Below, one piece after another: positions 27,741 through 37,094 of a stretch of 64,000 nucleotides of DNA. Each line of letters begins with the position of its first letter. The first letter of the stretch is position 1. The position numbers and the translations under genes were made by a program. The DNA is taken from positions 1-64,000 of the forward strand of contig ONLK01000002.1 of assembly GCA_900318615.1 (NCBI GenBank), given 5' to 3'. Source of the DNA: an uncultured Eubacteriales bacterium. GTDB taxonomy: Bacteria > Bacillota > Clostridia > Lachnospirales > Lachnospiraceae. The notes below the pieces were generated by a model that saw nothing but the letters and a program-made list of their open reading frames with translations, searched no databases and was not told the DNA's origin.

Positions 27741-29126
27741 TTACTCCTGAACAGCATATACCTTCAGACAAATGTTGGCATCAAAGTTTTCCTCTGCACT
27801 AAGCCATATTTCTCCGTCTTTGCTGATGTATCCCCGTTTTCCATCGGTTGTGACATTCTGCGTATAAATATCATGCTTCGTCTCCACAGCTGCCGGTTTG
27901 CTCGTGCCCGGAGAGGTCAGCCGGACCGCCGCCGCAAATTCCGTACCCTGCTTAACCGCCAGACTCCTGTCCAGACGGACGGTGTAATAGCCGGCATCCG
28001 CCAGCACTCCGCTTCCCGCCGGAATCCACGCGGAAAGAGAAGGCAGACCGCCGATCTGATCCTCCGGGTAAATATAAACTTCATATTCCGTATCCGGACG
28101 CACTGCGTAAAAGCCGGCCGCTTTGAGCATCTGATCACTCTTTGCGGTATAAACATTGGAGATCACGCATGTTTCAGATCCCATTCCCACCGATTTCTGC
28201 CAGCCGCACGGATCTGTCTGATAAATCATATCATAATTATCCTTCGTCTGGATAGAAGAAAAAGCCAGCCCGCCCTGGGCGGCATTTGCATCATAGTAAC
28301 TCAGATAATAAATACCGCCGTCGCCAAAATCAGTTCCCCAGGTGTTCTGGCAGATGAAGGCGCCGTCCCCCGGCGGTTCAATCTTAAAATTATTTCTGGA
28401 AAAATGATCATCCCACCCCAGAACAAGAGCGTCATGGATTACTTTAAACTCGTCCGGGCAATAGTAAGAAAAAGTTTCCGGATTGTAATAGCCGGATCCC
28501 TCCTCCGTTGTGGCACGGCTCATGAAAAGGGATGTCTGAATGGGACCGTACGTATAGATTTCCTGTTTGATCTCTTCGGTCGATTTTCCTTTCAGATATC
28601 GGATCTCCTGCACATGGACGGCCGGCGTCAGGCCATCCACGGTAACACCGTCACCGTAAGGATCTTCCTCCTCCAGCACAGGGCCCTGCCATCCGGCCAG
28701 ATACGCCATAATCATCCGATAGTCGCCGCCATCCTGAACGTCCGCTGTAAAAGCATTGTTCAGGGACATGTGATCCGCGGAAAATCGCAGCTGCTGCCGG
28801 GGCATAAGCCGCGATTCGATTGCGGACAGTGCGGTAAAGGCCCAGCATGTTTCGTATTCTCCCTGGCTTTCTACCGCAGGCTGTCTGCCTTCATCACACA
28901 CATTATAACAGGACGGCAGATCATCCGGCGCATTTATCCGCCCGTTTTCCTGCGTATCCTCCGTCTTTCCTGCGCTTCTGTTTTCTGTGGTATCCGCTCT
29001 GTATTCTGTATTATTCTCTGGATATTCAGCCGCCGGTGCATTCGCCGCCGGCTGTGCAAAAATCAGAAGCGCTGACAGCACAATAGCTGTTCTGCCCGCA
29101 TCTCCTGCCTTTCCAAATGTTTTCAC
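27741..29126 (-). CDS. Exported papain-like (C1) peptidase with lectin-like domain
   Basis: 461 residues. A signal peptide spans about 1-34 (hydrophobic AIVLSALLIFAQPAANA, then acidic residues). A Thr/Glu-rich linker leads to the C1 domain: Q88 and C94 in SQGEYETCWAFTA, H231 in VIHDALVLGWDD, N261 in CQNTWGTDFGDGG. The usual GxCGSCW reads YETCW, so the first disulfide cysteine is missing. A beta-rich region after about 300 resembles the lectin-like domain that follows such peptidases. The start is GTG overlapping the methyltransferase stop (GTGA), hence coupled translation with a weak SD. Extracellular protease or surface-protein processing is likely. Confidence 0.83.
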   Translation of the reverse strand: MKTFGKAGDAGRTAIVLSALLIFAQPAANAPAAEYPENNTEYRADTTENRSAGKTEDTQENGRINAPDDLPSCYNVCDEGRQPAVESQGEYETCWAFTALSAIESRLMPRQQLRFSADHMSLNNAFTADVQDGGDYRMIMAYLAGWQGPVLEEEDPYGDGVTVDGLTPAVHVQEIRYLKGKSTEEIKQEIYTYGPIQTSLFMSRATTEEGSGYYNPETFSYYCPDEFKVIHDALVLGWDDHFSRNNFKIEPPGDGAFICQNTWGTDFGDGGIYYLSYYDANAAQGGLAFSSIQTKDNYDMIYQTDPCGWQKSVGMGSETCVISNVYTAKSDQMLKAAGFYAVRPDTEYEVYIYPEDQIGGLPSLSAWIPAGSGVLADAGYYTVRLDRSLAVKQGTEFAAAVRLTSPGTSKPAAVETKHDIYTQNVTTDGKRGYISKDGEIWLSAEENFDANICLKVYAVQE

Positions 29127-30295
29127 CGTCCGCTTTTCTCCTCATACCCCGGAATTCGTTTTGGAGGCTTCGGCCCGACAAACTGATAAAAATAAGTTTT
29201 TATCATTCCATTATAGATTTTTCTGTTTTTATCCGCTTTTCTGCCGATATACTTTTCTGCATCCTCATAAGAAGTGATCAGGTACTCCGACCAGCTGTCC
29301 AGCCTGCGGAAAGCCTCCCCGATCTGCGTATAAAGCTGAGGAAGATCCTTCTTATCCTCCAGGCGTTCCCCGTACGGAGGATTGGTGATCACAAACCCGT
29401 ATTTTTTAGAGTGATGCAGTTCGCTTACCGGGCGCTGCTGAAAATGAATCAGATGATCAACGCCCGCCCTTCTCGCATTCTCCCTGGCGGCACGGACAAT
29501 TTCTCCGTCTATGTCATACCCCTGAATATCCGTTTCCACATCCGGTCTTACCAGTTGTCTGGCTTCATCCGCCGCGTCATACCACTCATGCCGCGGAATA
29601 AAGTTTTCCCATGCTTCCGCCGTAAAGTGCCGGTTCATCCCCGGCGCTATGTTGGCGGCCATCAAAGCCGCTTCAATTGGGAATGTCCCGCTGCCGCAGA
29701 ACGGATCCACCAGGATTCTGTCCCCCCGCCAGGGCGTCAGCATAATCAGAGCGGCTGCCAGTGTTTCCGAAATCGGTGCCTTTGCTGTTGAAAGCCGGTA
29801 TCCTCTTTTATGAAGGGATACCCCGGAGGTGTCCAGATACAGAGTAACCACATCTTTCATCAGCGTCACACGAAGCGGATAGGAAGCCCCCGTTTCCTCG
29901 AACCATTCCTGATGACAGGTCAGCTTCAGGTGCTCAACCATGGCTTTTTTTATGATGGACTGAATATCGGAGGGACTGAACAGTTTACTCTTTACCGAGG
30001 AAGCCTTCGTCACCCAGAACTTTCCGTCCCCGGGAATGAACCGTTCCCACTCCACTGCCTTCGTTTGCTCAAACAATTCATCGTAGGTAACTGCCTTAAA
30101 GGAAGATACCTTAATCAGGACACGCTCGGCTGTGCGCAGAAAAATATTCGCATAGCACACCGCCTGCGCATCTCCGAGGAAGCTTACTTTCCCGTCCTCT
30201 ACCTCACTGACCTCGTACCCGAGATCCGTGATTTCTCTTTTCAGCACCGATTCAAGTCCAAAATGGCATGGACAGGTTAATTCAAGATATTCCAT
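29123..30295 (-). CDS. THUMP-domain class I rRNA methyltransferase (RlmL/RlmN2G-type, YpsC)
   Basis: SAM-dependent N2-guanosine RNA methyltransferase of the RlmL_K/UPF0020 family. 390 residues from the ATG at 30293-30295, chosen because GGAGG precedes it. The N-terminal part has the THUMP fold (about 45-155). The methyltransferase part has LVDPFCGSGTFPIEAA and the catalytic VITNPPYGERL, typical of base N-methylation. The C-terminal GPKPPKRIPGYEEKS tail is rich in Lys and Pro. The target is probably 23S rRNA. Its stop overlaps the protease start. Confidence 0.93.
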   Translation of the reverse strand: MEYLELTCPCHFGLESVLKREITDLGYEVSEVEDGKVSFLGDAQAVCYANIFLRTAERVLIKVSSFKAVTYDELFEQTKAVEWERFIPGDGKFWVTKASSVKSKLFSPSDIQSIIKKAMVEHLKLTCHQEWFEETGASYPLRVTLMKDVVTLYLDTSGVSLHKRGYRLSTAKAPISETLAAALIMLTPWRGDRILVDPFCGSGTFPIEAALMAANIAPGMNRHFTAEAWENFIPRHEWYDAADEARQLVRPDVETDIQGYDIDGEIVRAARENARRAGVDHLIHFQQRPVSELHHSKKYGFVITNPPYGERLEDKKDLPQLYTQIGEAFRRLDSWSEYLITSYEDAEKYIGRKADKNRKIYNGMIKTYFYQFVGPKPPKRIPGYEEKSGR

Positions 30296-30352
30296 CGTGT
30301 CCTCCGGCGTGTACGCACATTGTATTTCCGAATCATTTTGCAAAACAACGTG

Positions 30353-30383
30353 AAAGACCGCCAGGGGAGCTGGCGGTCTTTCG
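30353..30383. terminator. Hairpin between divergent genes
   Basis: GAAAGACCGCCA and TGGCGGTCTTTC are perfect 12-base arms around a seven-base loop. It lies between the methyltransferase (leftward) and asnA (rightward), so it is not an ordinary terminator of either. Possibly a dispersed element or a start-region structure. Confidence 0.45.
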
Positions 30384-30489
30384 AGGGGAGTATAAAATAA
30401 TTAATAAGGGGTTTGTAATGGCTTTCGCTCATTACAGGGTCAATTATATCGTAGATGATTTTAAAAAGCAACTAATAATTTTGTCACGG

Positions 30490-30518
30490 TTTACTTTTTC
30501 GTTCAATTATGTCATAAT
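30490..30518 (+). promoter_or_regulatory. Promoter of asnA
   Basis: TTTACT, 17-base spacer, CATAAT, 34 bases before the ATG. Confidence 0.6.
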
Positions 30519-30552
30519 GCTGAAGAATGACATGATTTTTGGAGGAACACAG

Positions 30553-31566
30553 ATGAGCAAAGTTTATATTCCTGCGGGGTACGAACCGATTTTAAGCCTT
30601 TATGACACTCAGCGGGCGATCGGCTCGATCCATCGTATTTTTGCAGATACGTTAGGCTCAGCCCTGAATCTGAACCGGGTCTCGGCGCCTCTTTTTCTGG
30701 ATGCGTCCACCGGTCTGAATGATGACCTGAACGGAGTGGAACGCAAGGTATCTTTTGAACTGAAGGATACCGGCACGAAAGCGGATGTCGTACAGTCACT
30801 GGCCAAATGGAAACGCAAGGCCCTGAAGGATTACGGGTACCGTCCCGGAAAAGGCCTGTATTGCGACATGAATGCCATCCGGCGCGATGAGGAACTGGAT
30901 AATCTTCATTCCGTCTACGTGGATCAGTGGGACTGGGAAAAAGTAATCACGGAAGACGACCGTAATATCGAATACCTCGAAGCTACCGTCCGTTCCATTG
31001 TTTCCGCGGTATGCGCTGCCGAGCTGGCCGTCCATGCGACCTACCCCGCCCTGAACAAACTCCCGCTTCACTCTCCGAAGGTAACCTTCATCACCACACA
31101 GGAACTGGAGGATCTTTATCCGGATCTTGACAGCAAAGGCCGGGAAAATGCCTTCGTAGAAAAATACGGCACTACGTTCCTTATGCAGATCGGCCGCAGG
31201 CTGCGAAGCGGCAAGCCGCACGACGGCCGGGCGCCGGACTACGATGACTGGGATCTGAACGGAGATATCCTTTTCTGGAATGAAACCCTCTCCTGCAGCT
31301 ATGAGCTTAGCAGCATGGGCATCCGCGTCACGCCCGAAGTACTGGATCGCCAGCTGCATGAAGCCGGCTGTGATGACCGCCGCACGCTTCCGTTCCACAA
31401 AGCCCTGCTTGCCGGGGAACTTCCGTTAAGCATCGGCGGCGGTATCGGTCAGAGCCGTCTGTGCATGCTGATCCTCGGAAGTGCTCACATCGGTGAAGTG
31501 CAGTCCAGTGTGTGGGATGAGAATACACTTCGCGAATGTGCGCGTGCCGGCATCCGGCTTCTGTAA
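30553..31566 (+). CDS. asnA: Aspartate-ammonia ligase (asparagine synthetase A)
   Basis: Makes asparagine from aspartate, ATP and ammonia. 337 residues. It shares the class II tRNA synthetase fold. Family-specific stretches are visible: VSAPLFLDASTGLNDDLNGVERKVSF, YCDMNAIRRDE, HSVYVDQWDWEKVI, and GGGIGQSRLCMLIL near the C-terminus. The ATG at 30553 has GGAGGA upstream and fits the family start MSKVYIP. A longer frame back to 30268 reads through the hairpin and promoter and was rejected. It stands alone between its own promoter and a terminator. Confidence 0.97.
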   Translation: MSKVYIPAGYEPILSLYDTQRAIGSIHRIFADTLGSALNLNRVSAPLFLDASTGLNDDLNGVERKVSFELKDTGTKADVVQSLAKWKRKALKDYGYRPGKGLYCDMNAIRRDEELDNLHSVYVDQWDWEKVITEDDRNIEYLEATVRSIVSAVCAAELAVHATYPALNKLPLHSPKVTFITTQELEDLYPDLDSKGRENAFVEKYGTTFLMQIGRRLRSGKPHDGRAPDYDDWDLNGDILFWNETLSCSYELSSMGIRVTPEVLDRQLHEAGCDDRRTLPFHKALLAGELPLSIGGGIGQSRLCMLILGSAHIGEVQSSVWDENTLRECARAGIRLL

Positions 31567-31609
31567 TGCCGCAGGAAGCATATCTAAAAAAACAGAAAGC
31601 AGCCTGAAA

Positions 31610-31645
31610 AACGGAGAGCAGTTTTACTGTTCTCCGTTCTTTTTA
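31610..31645. terminator. Bidirectional terminator between asnA and the DUF362 gene
   Basis: AACGGAGAGCAG pairs with CTGTTCTCCGTT, with T-runs on both strands (CTTTTT plus, GTTTTTC minus). It overlaps the last codons of the DUF362 gene. Confidence 0.8.
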
Positions 31646-32844
31646 TCTCCCATGGTGTTTATTCCGGATATCAGAAGACCGATGGGATTGTGCCATACAA
31701 CCATAGCCCCTTCCGGGCAGAACTCCTGACAGCAGAAGCAGCGGATGCATTTTGTCCGGTCAATCCCGGGCTTCTTCTTTATCATCGTAATGGCTTTTGC
31801 CGGGCAGATGGATGCGCAGCGTCCGCAGCCGATGCATCTGGTTTTGACCGGCATGGGTTTGGAAGCCATTACCCAGCGGGCTGCTTTGGAAAACATCTTT
31901 CCCTTCAGCCCTGAAGTGCCGAAGGTGACGCTGACGCGGCGGGTAACCAGCTTAAAATCTTTCTTGCGGAACGGATCCAGGCTGCCGAACAGCGTAATCT
32001 GATCCAGGCTTTCTGCTCCCAGCCCTCTGTGGCAGGCTGCCACGATCGTCGGGACATCCGGATTTTTCAGCCCGATCAGATTAGCGCAGACCATATCCAG
32101 ATTAAAGGGAGACCGGCTGGCCAGCACCACGCCCATGTGTCTCGCTGTTCCGGCGGTCGGCCCGTTGCCCTCCATGGCAATAATTCCGTCCACAAAATGA
32201 AACACCGGCTTAAAATAAAGATTCAGGTCCACCAGCATGTTGGCAAAAGCCATGGTATCCGGAAAACGCATATGGTATTCCGGTTTTACGGTCCCCGGAA
32301 TGGTTCCAAACAGATTCTTCACACTGCAGGACATCGCCATCATGCCGTGGGTCTTCAGCTTTGCGAAGTTGATGATGGCATCCGCCTGGTCCAGCCAGGA
32401 AGTATACTGAAAGGTTTTGATGGAGCAGGCCTCATTAAATACGGCCTTCCGTATGGAAAAGTCATCATTCAGCGTAACCCCCGGTATCAGAGCTTCCTGC
32501 ATATGACAGCCGCGGTAGATTGCGTTCACATAAGCCGATGTGTACAGCCCGCCCGGACTGTCTCCGATCACCACCCTGGCTCCACGCTGCGTAAGACGGG
32601 TGCACAGTGCGCGAAGCAGTGCCGGAGAGGTGGTAACTCCCTTCTCCGGCGACGCCGAGGCAACCATATTGGCCTTGACCGCAATTTTCATTCCGGGCTT
32701 CACCCAGTCAAGGCCGCCCATATTCCGGATACACTCATCGATGGCACGCAGTGTACACTGTTCTGACTCATCCGGGCATGCGGCCACGATCACCGGCTCT
32801 GTTTTCAATTCTTCCCGGCTTAAAGCTCCGGCAGCATTTCTCAT
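31624..32844 (-). CDS. DUF362 protein with two 4Fe-4S ferredoxin clusters
   Basis: About 406 residues. The N-terminal DUF362 domain (PGMKIAVKANMVASASPEKGVTT, then INFAKLKTHGMMAMSCSVKNLFG) is of unknown function. The C-terminus carries two cluster motifs, CIGCGRCASICPAKAI and CIRCFCCQEFCPEGAM; each has the CxxCxxCxxxCP spacing. Redox protein of the cytoplasm; partner unknown. The ATG at 32842-32844 after AGAGG was preferred to a GTG 33 bases upstream, which has no SD. pepF lies upstream in the same direction after an 83-base gap. Confidence 0.88.
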   Translation of the reverse strand: MRNAAGALSREELKTEPVIVAACPDESEQCTLRAIDECIRNMGGLDWVKPGMKIAVKANMVASASPEKGVTTSPALLRALCTRLTQRGARVVIGDSPGGLYTSAYVNAIYRGCHMQEALIPGVTLNDDFSIRKAVFNEACSIKTFQYTSWLDQADAIINFAKLKTHGMMAMSCSVKNLFGTIPGTVKPEYHMRFPDTMAFANMLVDLNLYFKPVFHFVDGIIAMEGNGPTAGTARHMGVVLASRSPFNLDMVCANLIGLKNPDVPTIVAACHRGLGAESLDQITLFGSLDPFRKKDFKLVTRRVSVTFGTSGLKGKMFSKAARWVMASKPMPVKTRCIGCGRCASICPAKAITMIKKKPGIDRTKCIRCFCCQEFCPEGAMVVWHNPIGLLISGINTMGDKKNGEQ

Positions 32845-32927
32845 AGGTTCTATCCTCTCATGTCCGGCTGTCCTCACGAAGAGACGCTTTATCCTCCGTA
32901 AAACGGCATTCCGGCCGGATCTGGCTT

Positions 32928-34607
32928 TTAATCCATGTGCATCGTTTTCCCAAGCTGCGACACCACGTATTTCAGGCAGCCGTCTTCAAATGGATTGTTC
33001 AGGCCGACCTGCTTCATCAGTCCGTTGAAAAAGTCGGAAGCCGACAGTCTGCAAAGTTTCAGGTAACTGTTCCAGGCTTCGCGGTAGTCTTTATCCATCC
33101 ATGCCTTATACTGCAGGGCATTTGTCTGAGCAATGCAGTAGTCAATATAATAGAGCGGGCAGTCATAAATATGATGCTGCCGCTGCCAGAAAGCCCCCTG
33201 CCCGTACAATTCATTGCCGGTATAGTCCAGATGCGGCTTGTACTGTTTTTCAAGATCCCTCCACGCTTCATCTCTTGCTTTCGGAGACAAACCCGGATCC
33301 GAATACACAATATCCTGGAATTCATCGACCATGGTTCCGTAAGGAATGAACATGACCGAATCCTCAAAGTGCATGTCACGGTAATCCTGTGCTCTTTCAC
33401 GGAAGAACAGTTCCATCCACGGTTCAGTAAAGAATTCCATGGACATGGAGTGGGTTTCAGCGGTTTCCATCGTAATATCCGCATGCTCGCGAATCGGATC
33501 CTGCGCGGCCAGATACCCCTGGAACGCATGCCCGCATTCATGGGTGATAACATTGACATCTCCCTCGGTGCCGTTAAAATTTGCGAAAATAAACGGTGCC
33601 TTATAGTCCGGAAGATAGGTCATGTAACCGCCTGTTTTCTTTGTTTTTCTTCCGATGACGTCAAAAAGTTCATTGTCACACATGAAATTCATAAACTCAG
33701 CCGTTTCGGATGAAAGTTCATTATACATCCGTCTGCCGTTTTTCAGAATTTCCTCCGGCGTTCCGCAGGGCTTCGGATTTCCCTGCGTAAAGTAAACACC
33801 TTCGTCGATATAGCGAAGTTTGTCCAGTCCCAGCCGCTGCCTCCTTCTGTCATGCAGCCGCTCGGCAAATGGTACCACATCCCGTTTCACCTGCGCACGG
33901 AAATCAGCAATATCGCTTCTGGTATAGCAGTTGCGGTACATTCTTGCGTAGCCGAGCGGAAGATAATTTTCATATCCCATCGCCTGCCCCTGCTTTGTGC
34001 GGTTTCTCACCAGCCGGTCATAAATGTCGTCCATCTGCTCCTTGTTTTCCGCGAAGAATGCCGAATACAGCTTCCATGCCCGTTCGCGCACACGGCGTTC
34101 CGGGCTGTGCAGGTACGGAGTCATCAGGGAAAGATTCAGGGTCTGTCCCTCCCAGGGAATCTTTGCCGTTGCAAGCAGCTTGTTGTACTCATTCTGCAGT
34201 GCGTTTTCCTCCGCCATCAGATCAAGGATCTTTTCATCGACGGATTTTGCAGACAGTTCCATGTTCTTAAAGGCGACCGGCCCTATTTTTTCTTCCAGGT
34301 ACGGGCGGAATTTCGAGTTATAAACCTTTTTCCCGTAGGAAACCCGCAGGTTCTGAAGCACCGGACCGATTTTGTCATAGTGCTGCTGCTCCTTTTCGTA
34401 AAATTCATCGGTCATGTCAATGTCATGTCGGATTTCAGCGATTGTCGCCTGTGTGGCGGCTTCGTCCGTAATTCTGTAATAGCGCTGGTGTACCGCAAAC
34501 TGTTCTTCTCCGCTTCCGGCTTTGTCAAAATCACCTTCCAGTGAAGCAAAATCAGCTTTCACTTTGTCCAGGTCAACCCGCTGATAGGGCATATCCTTAA
34601 ATTTCAT
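32928..34607 (-). CDS. M3-family oligoendopeptidase (PepF-like)
   Basis: Zinc metallopeptidase of 559 residues. The catalytic motif is HECGH (H356-H360); the third ligand is Glu in TAETHSM. The surrounding NGTEGDVNVITHECGHAFQGY matches the M3B oligoendopeptidase F group. No signal peptide, so cytoplasmic peptide breakdown is likely. The ATG at 34605-34607 gives the usual N-terminus MKFKDMPYQRV, with AAGGA upstream. Ten upstream codons to the next Met were left out. Specificity for longer or shorter peptides cannot be read off. Confidence 0.93.
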   Translation of the reverse strand: MKFKDMPYQRVDLDKVKADFASLEGDFDKAGSGEEQFAVHQRYYRITDEAATQATIAEIRHDIDMTDEFYEKEQQHYDKIGPVLQNLRVSYGKKVYNSKFRPYLEEKIGPVAFKNMELSAKSVDEKILDLMAEENALQNEYNKLLATAKIPWEGQTLNLSLMTPYLHSPERRVRERAWKLYSAFFAENKEQMDDIYDRLVRNRTKQGQAMGYENYLPLGYARMYRNCYTRSDIADFRAQVKRDVVPFAERLHDRRRQRLGLDKLRYIDEGVYFTQGNPKPCGTPEEILKNGRRMYNELSSETAEFMNFMCDNELFDVIGRKTKKTGGYMTYLPDYKAPFIFANFNGTEGDVNVITHECGHAFQGYLAAQDPIREHADITMETAETHSMSMEFFTEPWMELFFRERAQDYRDMHFEDSVMFIPYGTMVDEFQDIVYSDPGLSPKARDEAWRDLEKQYKPHLDYTGNELYGQGAFWQRQHHIYDCPLYYIDYCIAQTNALQYKAWMDKDYREAWNSYLKLCRLSASDFFNGLMKQVGLNNPFEDGCLKYVVSQLGKTMHMD

Positions 34608-34682
34608 CTGTCTGCTTCCTTTCCTTACTTTCATCAATCGTTCAAAATTTTTCTCCCGGTCTGTTTATTCTATCACAGATCG

Positions 34683-34729
34683 TTTAAAAAGACCGCTGCT
34701 TTCCGCATTTCTGCGAAAACAGCGGTCTT
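34683..34729 (-). terminator. Terminator after the exported flavin reductase
   Basis: AAGACCGCTG and CAGCGGTCTT around a structured loop, followed by TTTAAAC on the minus strand. It lies between the reductase and pepF. Confidence 0.75.
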
Positions 34730-34781
34730 AAGGCTCCACTCCCGTGTGAAGCCTTTATTTAATCTCTGAATATGGAGTCCG

Positions 34782-36890
34782 TTACTCTGTAGCTCCTTCG
34801 GTAGCCGCCTCAGCGCTTCCCTCCGTGCTTTCGCCTCCCAGAGACATTTCCTCTTCAGCGGTGTCAATACCTGCCATCTGCTTTACAGCCTTGATAGCAA
34901 ACGTCAGCGTACGTCCGCAGGCAACACCCGGCATCAGGCACGGATAGTTGTTTGCGAAGAAAGAGCCGGACATATCGCCGGTGACATAAAGGCCTTCAAT
35001 CGGATTGCGGTCTGCATCCAGCGCCTGCGTCTTTTCGTTGATGGCAATGCCCTGCTCGGTGGTCAGAAGGGATGCGCCGAGCCAGCAGCCATAGAACGGA
35101 GCCTTGCGGATCGCGGACAGACGCTGCTGCATCTTTCCGAAATCTTCATCATCCTGTTTATCGTAAAGCTCATTGTAGCGCTCTACGGTTTTCAGGAATC
35201 TTTCCTTGTCCTCGCCCTCGAATCCAAGCTGGTCCGCCAGATCCTCAATGGTATCCGCAACCTTGACCAGTCCGTCACCTTCCGGTCCGTGATCCTGAAG
35301 CTGCTGATCAACATAGCCCGGGATATTTCTGGACTGTGCAGAGCAGCCGATGGTATGGAAGCGCTTGATATCGTCCATGTAGTTGGAGTCCATGATCTGG
35401 CAGTATACATGTCCGGGCTGGTTGGCTGCTGCGTAGACAATGTCGTTGTACGGTGAAGACTCATTGGCAAATCTCTGGCCGTGACGGTTTACCTTCAGGA
35501 ACGGCTGCGTTCCCGGATTGTACTGACGTACGGTGCCCGGAAACGCCTTGCCGCCGAAGGATGCTTCGTTATCTACATAGCCGGAGTCAACACCCGGGGC
35601 TACCAGTCCGCGGTCGAACAGCATCGGAGCTGCTTCCTTGTCCAGAGATGCACCTGCCCATACAGCTGCGCGGATTCCATAGCCCTGATCACTCGGGCTG
35701 TAGGAGCAGGCTGTGGTAACAGACGTTCCAAGCGGATCGAGCTGCTCCATCATGTACGGATTTCCCGGATAACCGCCGCAGGCAAGCAGGACACCCTGTG
35801 CCGCATTGATACGGATGATCTCGCCGGAAGCTTTCTTTGCGATGATTCCGGTAACACGCCCTTCCTCATTCTTCTCGAGTTTTACCAGACTGGTATTAAA
35901 GTCAATGCTGTATCCCAGTTTTTCAATGTAATCCTGGAATACCTCGTTGCGGGCCATATCCTTTTCTCTTTCGGATGTGATATAGGTATGTTCCTGCTCC
36001 GAGAAATAATACTTTGTATTTTCATCGGTATCCGGCCATTTCGCCTCGTCGCCCGATGTAAACTCGCATGTGAAATTATAGGGATCGTTCTCGCAGATGC
36101 CGGCTACGAAATCATACATAGCCGCCGATTCGTTAATCCAGGTTTTTACAACACGCTGATTGCATTTTCCGGATGCATAGCGGCTGATTTCAGACAGAAG
36201 CAGCTTACGGTTGGACGGTGCACTTCCTGCCTTCTTTGCCGCGGCACTGTCGATGGCTCCGAACCAGTGGCGTGTATCCTGAACGACCGGATTCTGCTCG
36301 ATAATGCGGAATTTGAGTCCCTTGGACGCGGCATAGGCGGCTGCGCACATACCGCCGTTTCCGGCTCCGACGATCACAATGTCGGTATCCCAGGTGTCGG
36401 TAATGTCCGCATCGGTAATCTGCGGTTCCTGGCCCAGCCAGTCGTCATCCGACCCGGTATCCGCCGTAACGGTAGTCATGGCTGCCTGCCCCTTTGCCTG
36501 TGCAATACAGTTTTCAGCCGCCTGCATCACAGCCGTTGAGGTAATGGTAGCTCCCGAAACAGCCTCGATATCGCTGTTCTGCGCATTCAGAAGCGCTGCC
36601 TTCAGATCATCCGCCGCCGCCTGACCTATGCTCGGAGTCTCGCCGGAAACATCCAGCACCACATCCGTAATTTTATCGGCATCAAATGTCATGGTAACCG
36701 TAACCGTACCGATTCCCTGCGCCGTTGCCGTGTAGGTTCCCGGAATATACTGACCGGATCCGCTTCCCTCCGTCGTGCCTTCCGTTGTCGATTCGGCAAA
36801 TACCTGTCCGCCCAAAATTCCAGCGGCAGCCGCTGCAGCTGAGCCAGCCAGCGCACCCTTCAAAAATTTTCTTCTACTGATTTCTTTCAT
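34782..36890 (-). CDS. Tat-exported flavin reductase: FMN-binding domain plus FAD-dependent fumarate-reductase-like domain
   Basis: 702 residues. A twin-arginine signal is at the start (SRRKFLKG, then an Ala/Gly core). Residues about 48-130 are an FMN-binding domain with the flavinylation motif EAVSGATITS (FMN probably on T117). From about 147 there is a fumarate reductase/succinate dehydrogenase-type FAD domain: DIVIVGAGNGGMCAAAYAAS, a C-terminal GLYVTGDMSGSFFANNYPCLMPGVACGR. Such proteins reduce extracytoplasmic acceptors (fumarate, urocanate and others); the exact acceptor is unknown. Glu/Thr-rich tracts flank both ends. ATG at 36888-36890 after AAGGAG. Monocistronic. Confidence 0.9.
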   Translation of the reverse strand: MKEISRRKFLKGALAGSAAAAAAGILGGQVFAESTTEGTTEGSGSGQYIPGTYTATAQGIGTVTVTMTFDADKITDVVLDVSGETPSIGQAAADDLKAALLNAQNSDIEAVSGATITSTAVMQAAENCIAQAKGQAAMTTVTADTGSDDDWLGQEPQITDADITDTWDTDIVIVGAGNGGMCAAAYAASKGLKFRIIEQNPVVQDTRHWFGAIDSAAAKKAGSAPSNRKLLLSEISRYASGKCNQRVVKTWINESAAMYDFVAGICENDPYNFTCEFTSGDEAKWPDTDENTKYYFSEQEHTYITSEREKDMARNEVFQDYIEKLGYSIDFNTSLVKLEKNEEGRVTGIIAKKASGEIIRINAAQGVLLACGGYPGNPYMMEQLDPLGTSVTTACSYSPSDQGYGIRAAVWAGASLDKEAAPMLFDRGLVAPGVDSGYVDNEASFGGKAFPGTVRQYNPGTQPFLKVNRHGQRFANESSPYNDIVYAAANQPGHVYCQIMDSNYMDDIKRFHTIGCSAQSRNIPGYVDQQLQDHGPEGDGLVKVADTIEDLADQLGFEGEDKERFLKTVERYNELYDKQDDEDFGKMQQRLSAIRKAPFYGCWLGASLLTTEQGIAINEKTQALDADRNPIEGLYVTGDMSGSFFANNYPCLMPGVACGRTLTFAIKAVKQMAGIDTAEEEMSLGGESTEGSAEAATEGATE

Positions 36891-36938
36891 GCATGCCTCT
36901 CCTTCATATTCATCCAAAGACGAAAAATTTGCATGAAT

Positions 36939-36947
36939 ATTATAGCA
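36939..36947 (-). promoter_or_regulatory. Extended -10 promoter of the flavin reductase gene
   Basis: Minus strand TGCTATAAT at 36939-36947, a TGn extended -10. No clear -35. It lies about 49 bases before the start. Confidence 0.5.
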
Positions 36948-37038
36948 TATATTGTATCTGCCGCGCTACATACATTAAAAAAACAGGAAACATAAGACCG
37001 GATACGGTAACCATTTCTTTTCTGTTTTTTCTTATGTC

Positions 37039-37067
37039 TTGACATTCACGGTTAAAGGATAGAAAAT
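37039..37067 (+). promoter_or_regulatory. Promoter of the HPr-like gene
   Basis: TTGACA, 17-base spacer, GAAAAT, 28 bases before the ATG. It lies back to back with the flavin reductase promoter. Confidence 0.55.
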
Positions 37068-37094
37068 AAAAATAATTTGAAAGGAGGCCTTCGA

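Noticed and set aside
30268..30552. N-terminal extension of AsnA
   Set aside because: Runs through a hairpin and promoter; family start MSKVYIP follows GGAGGA.
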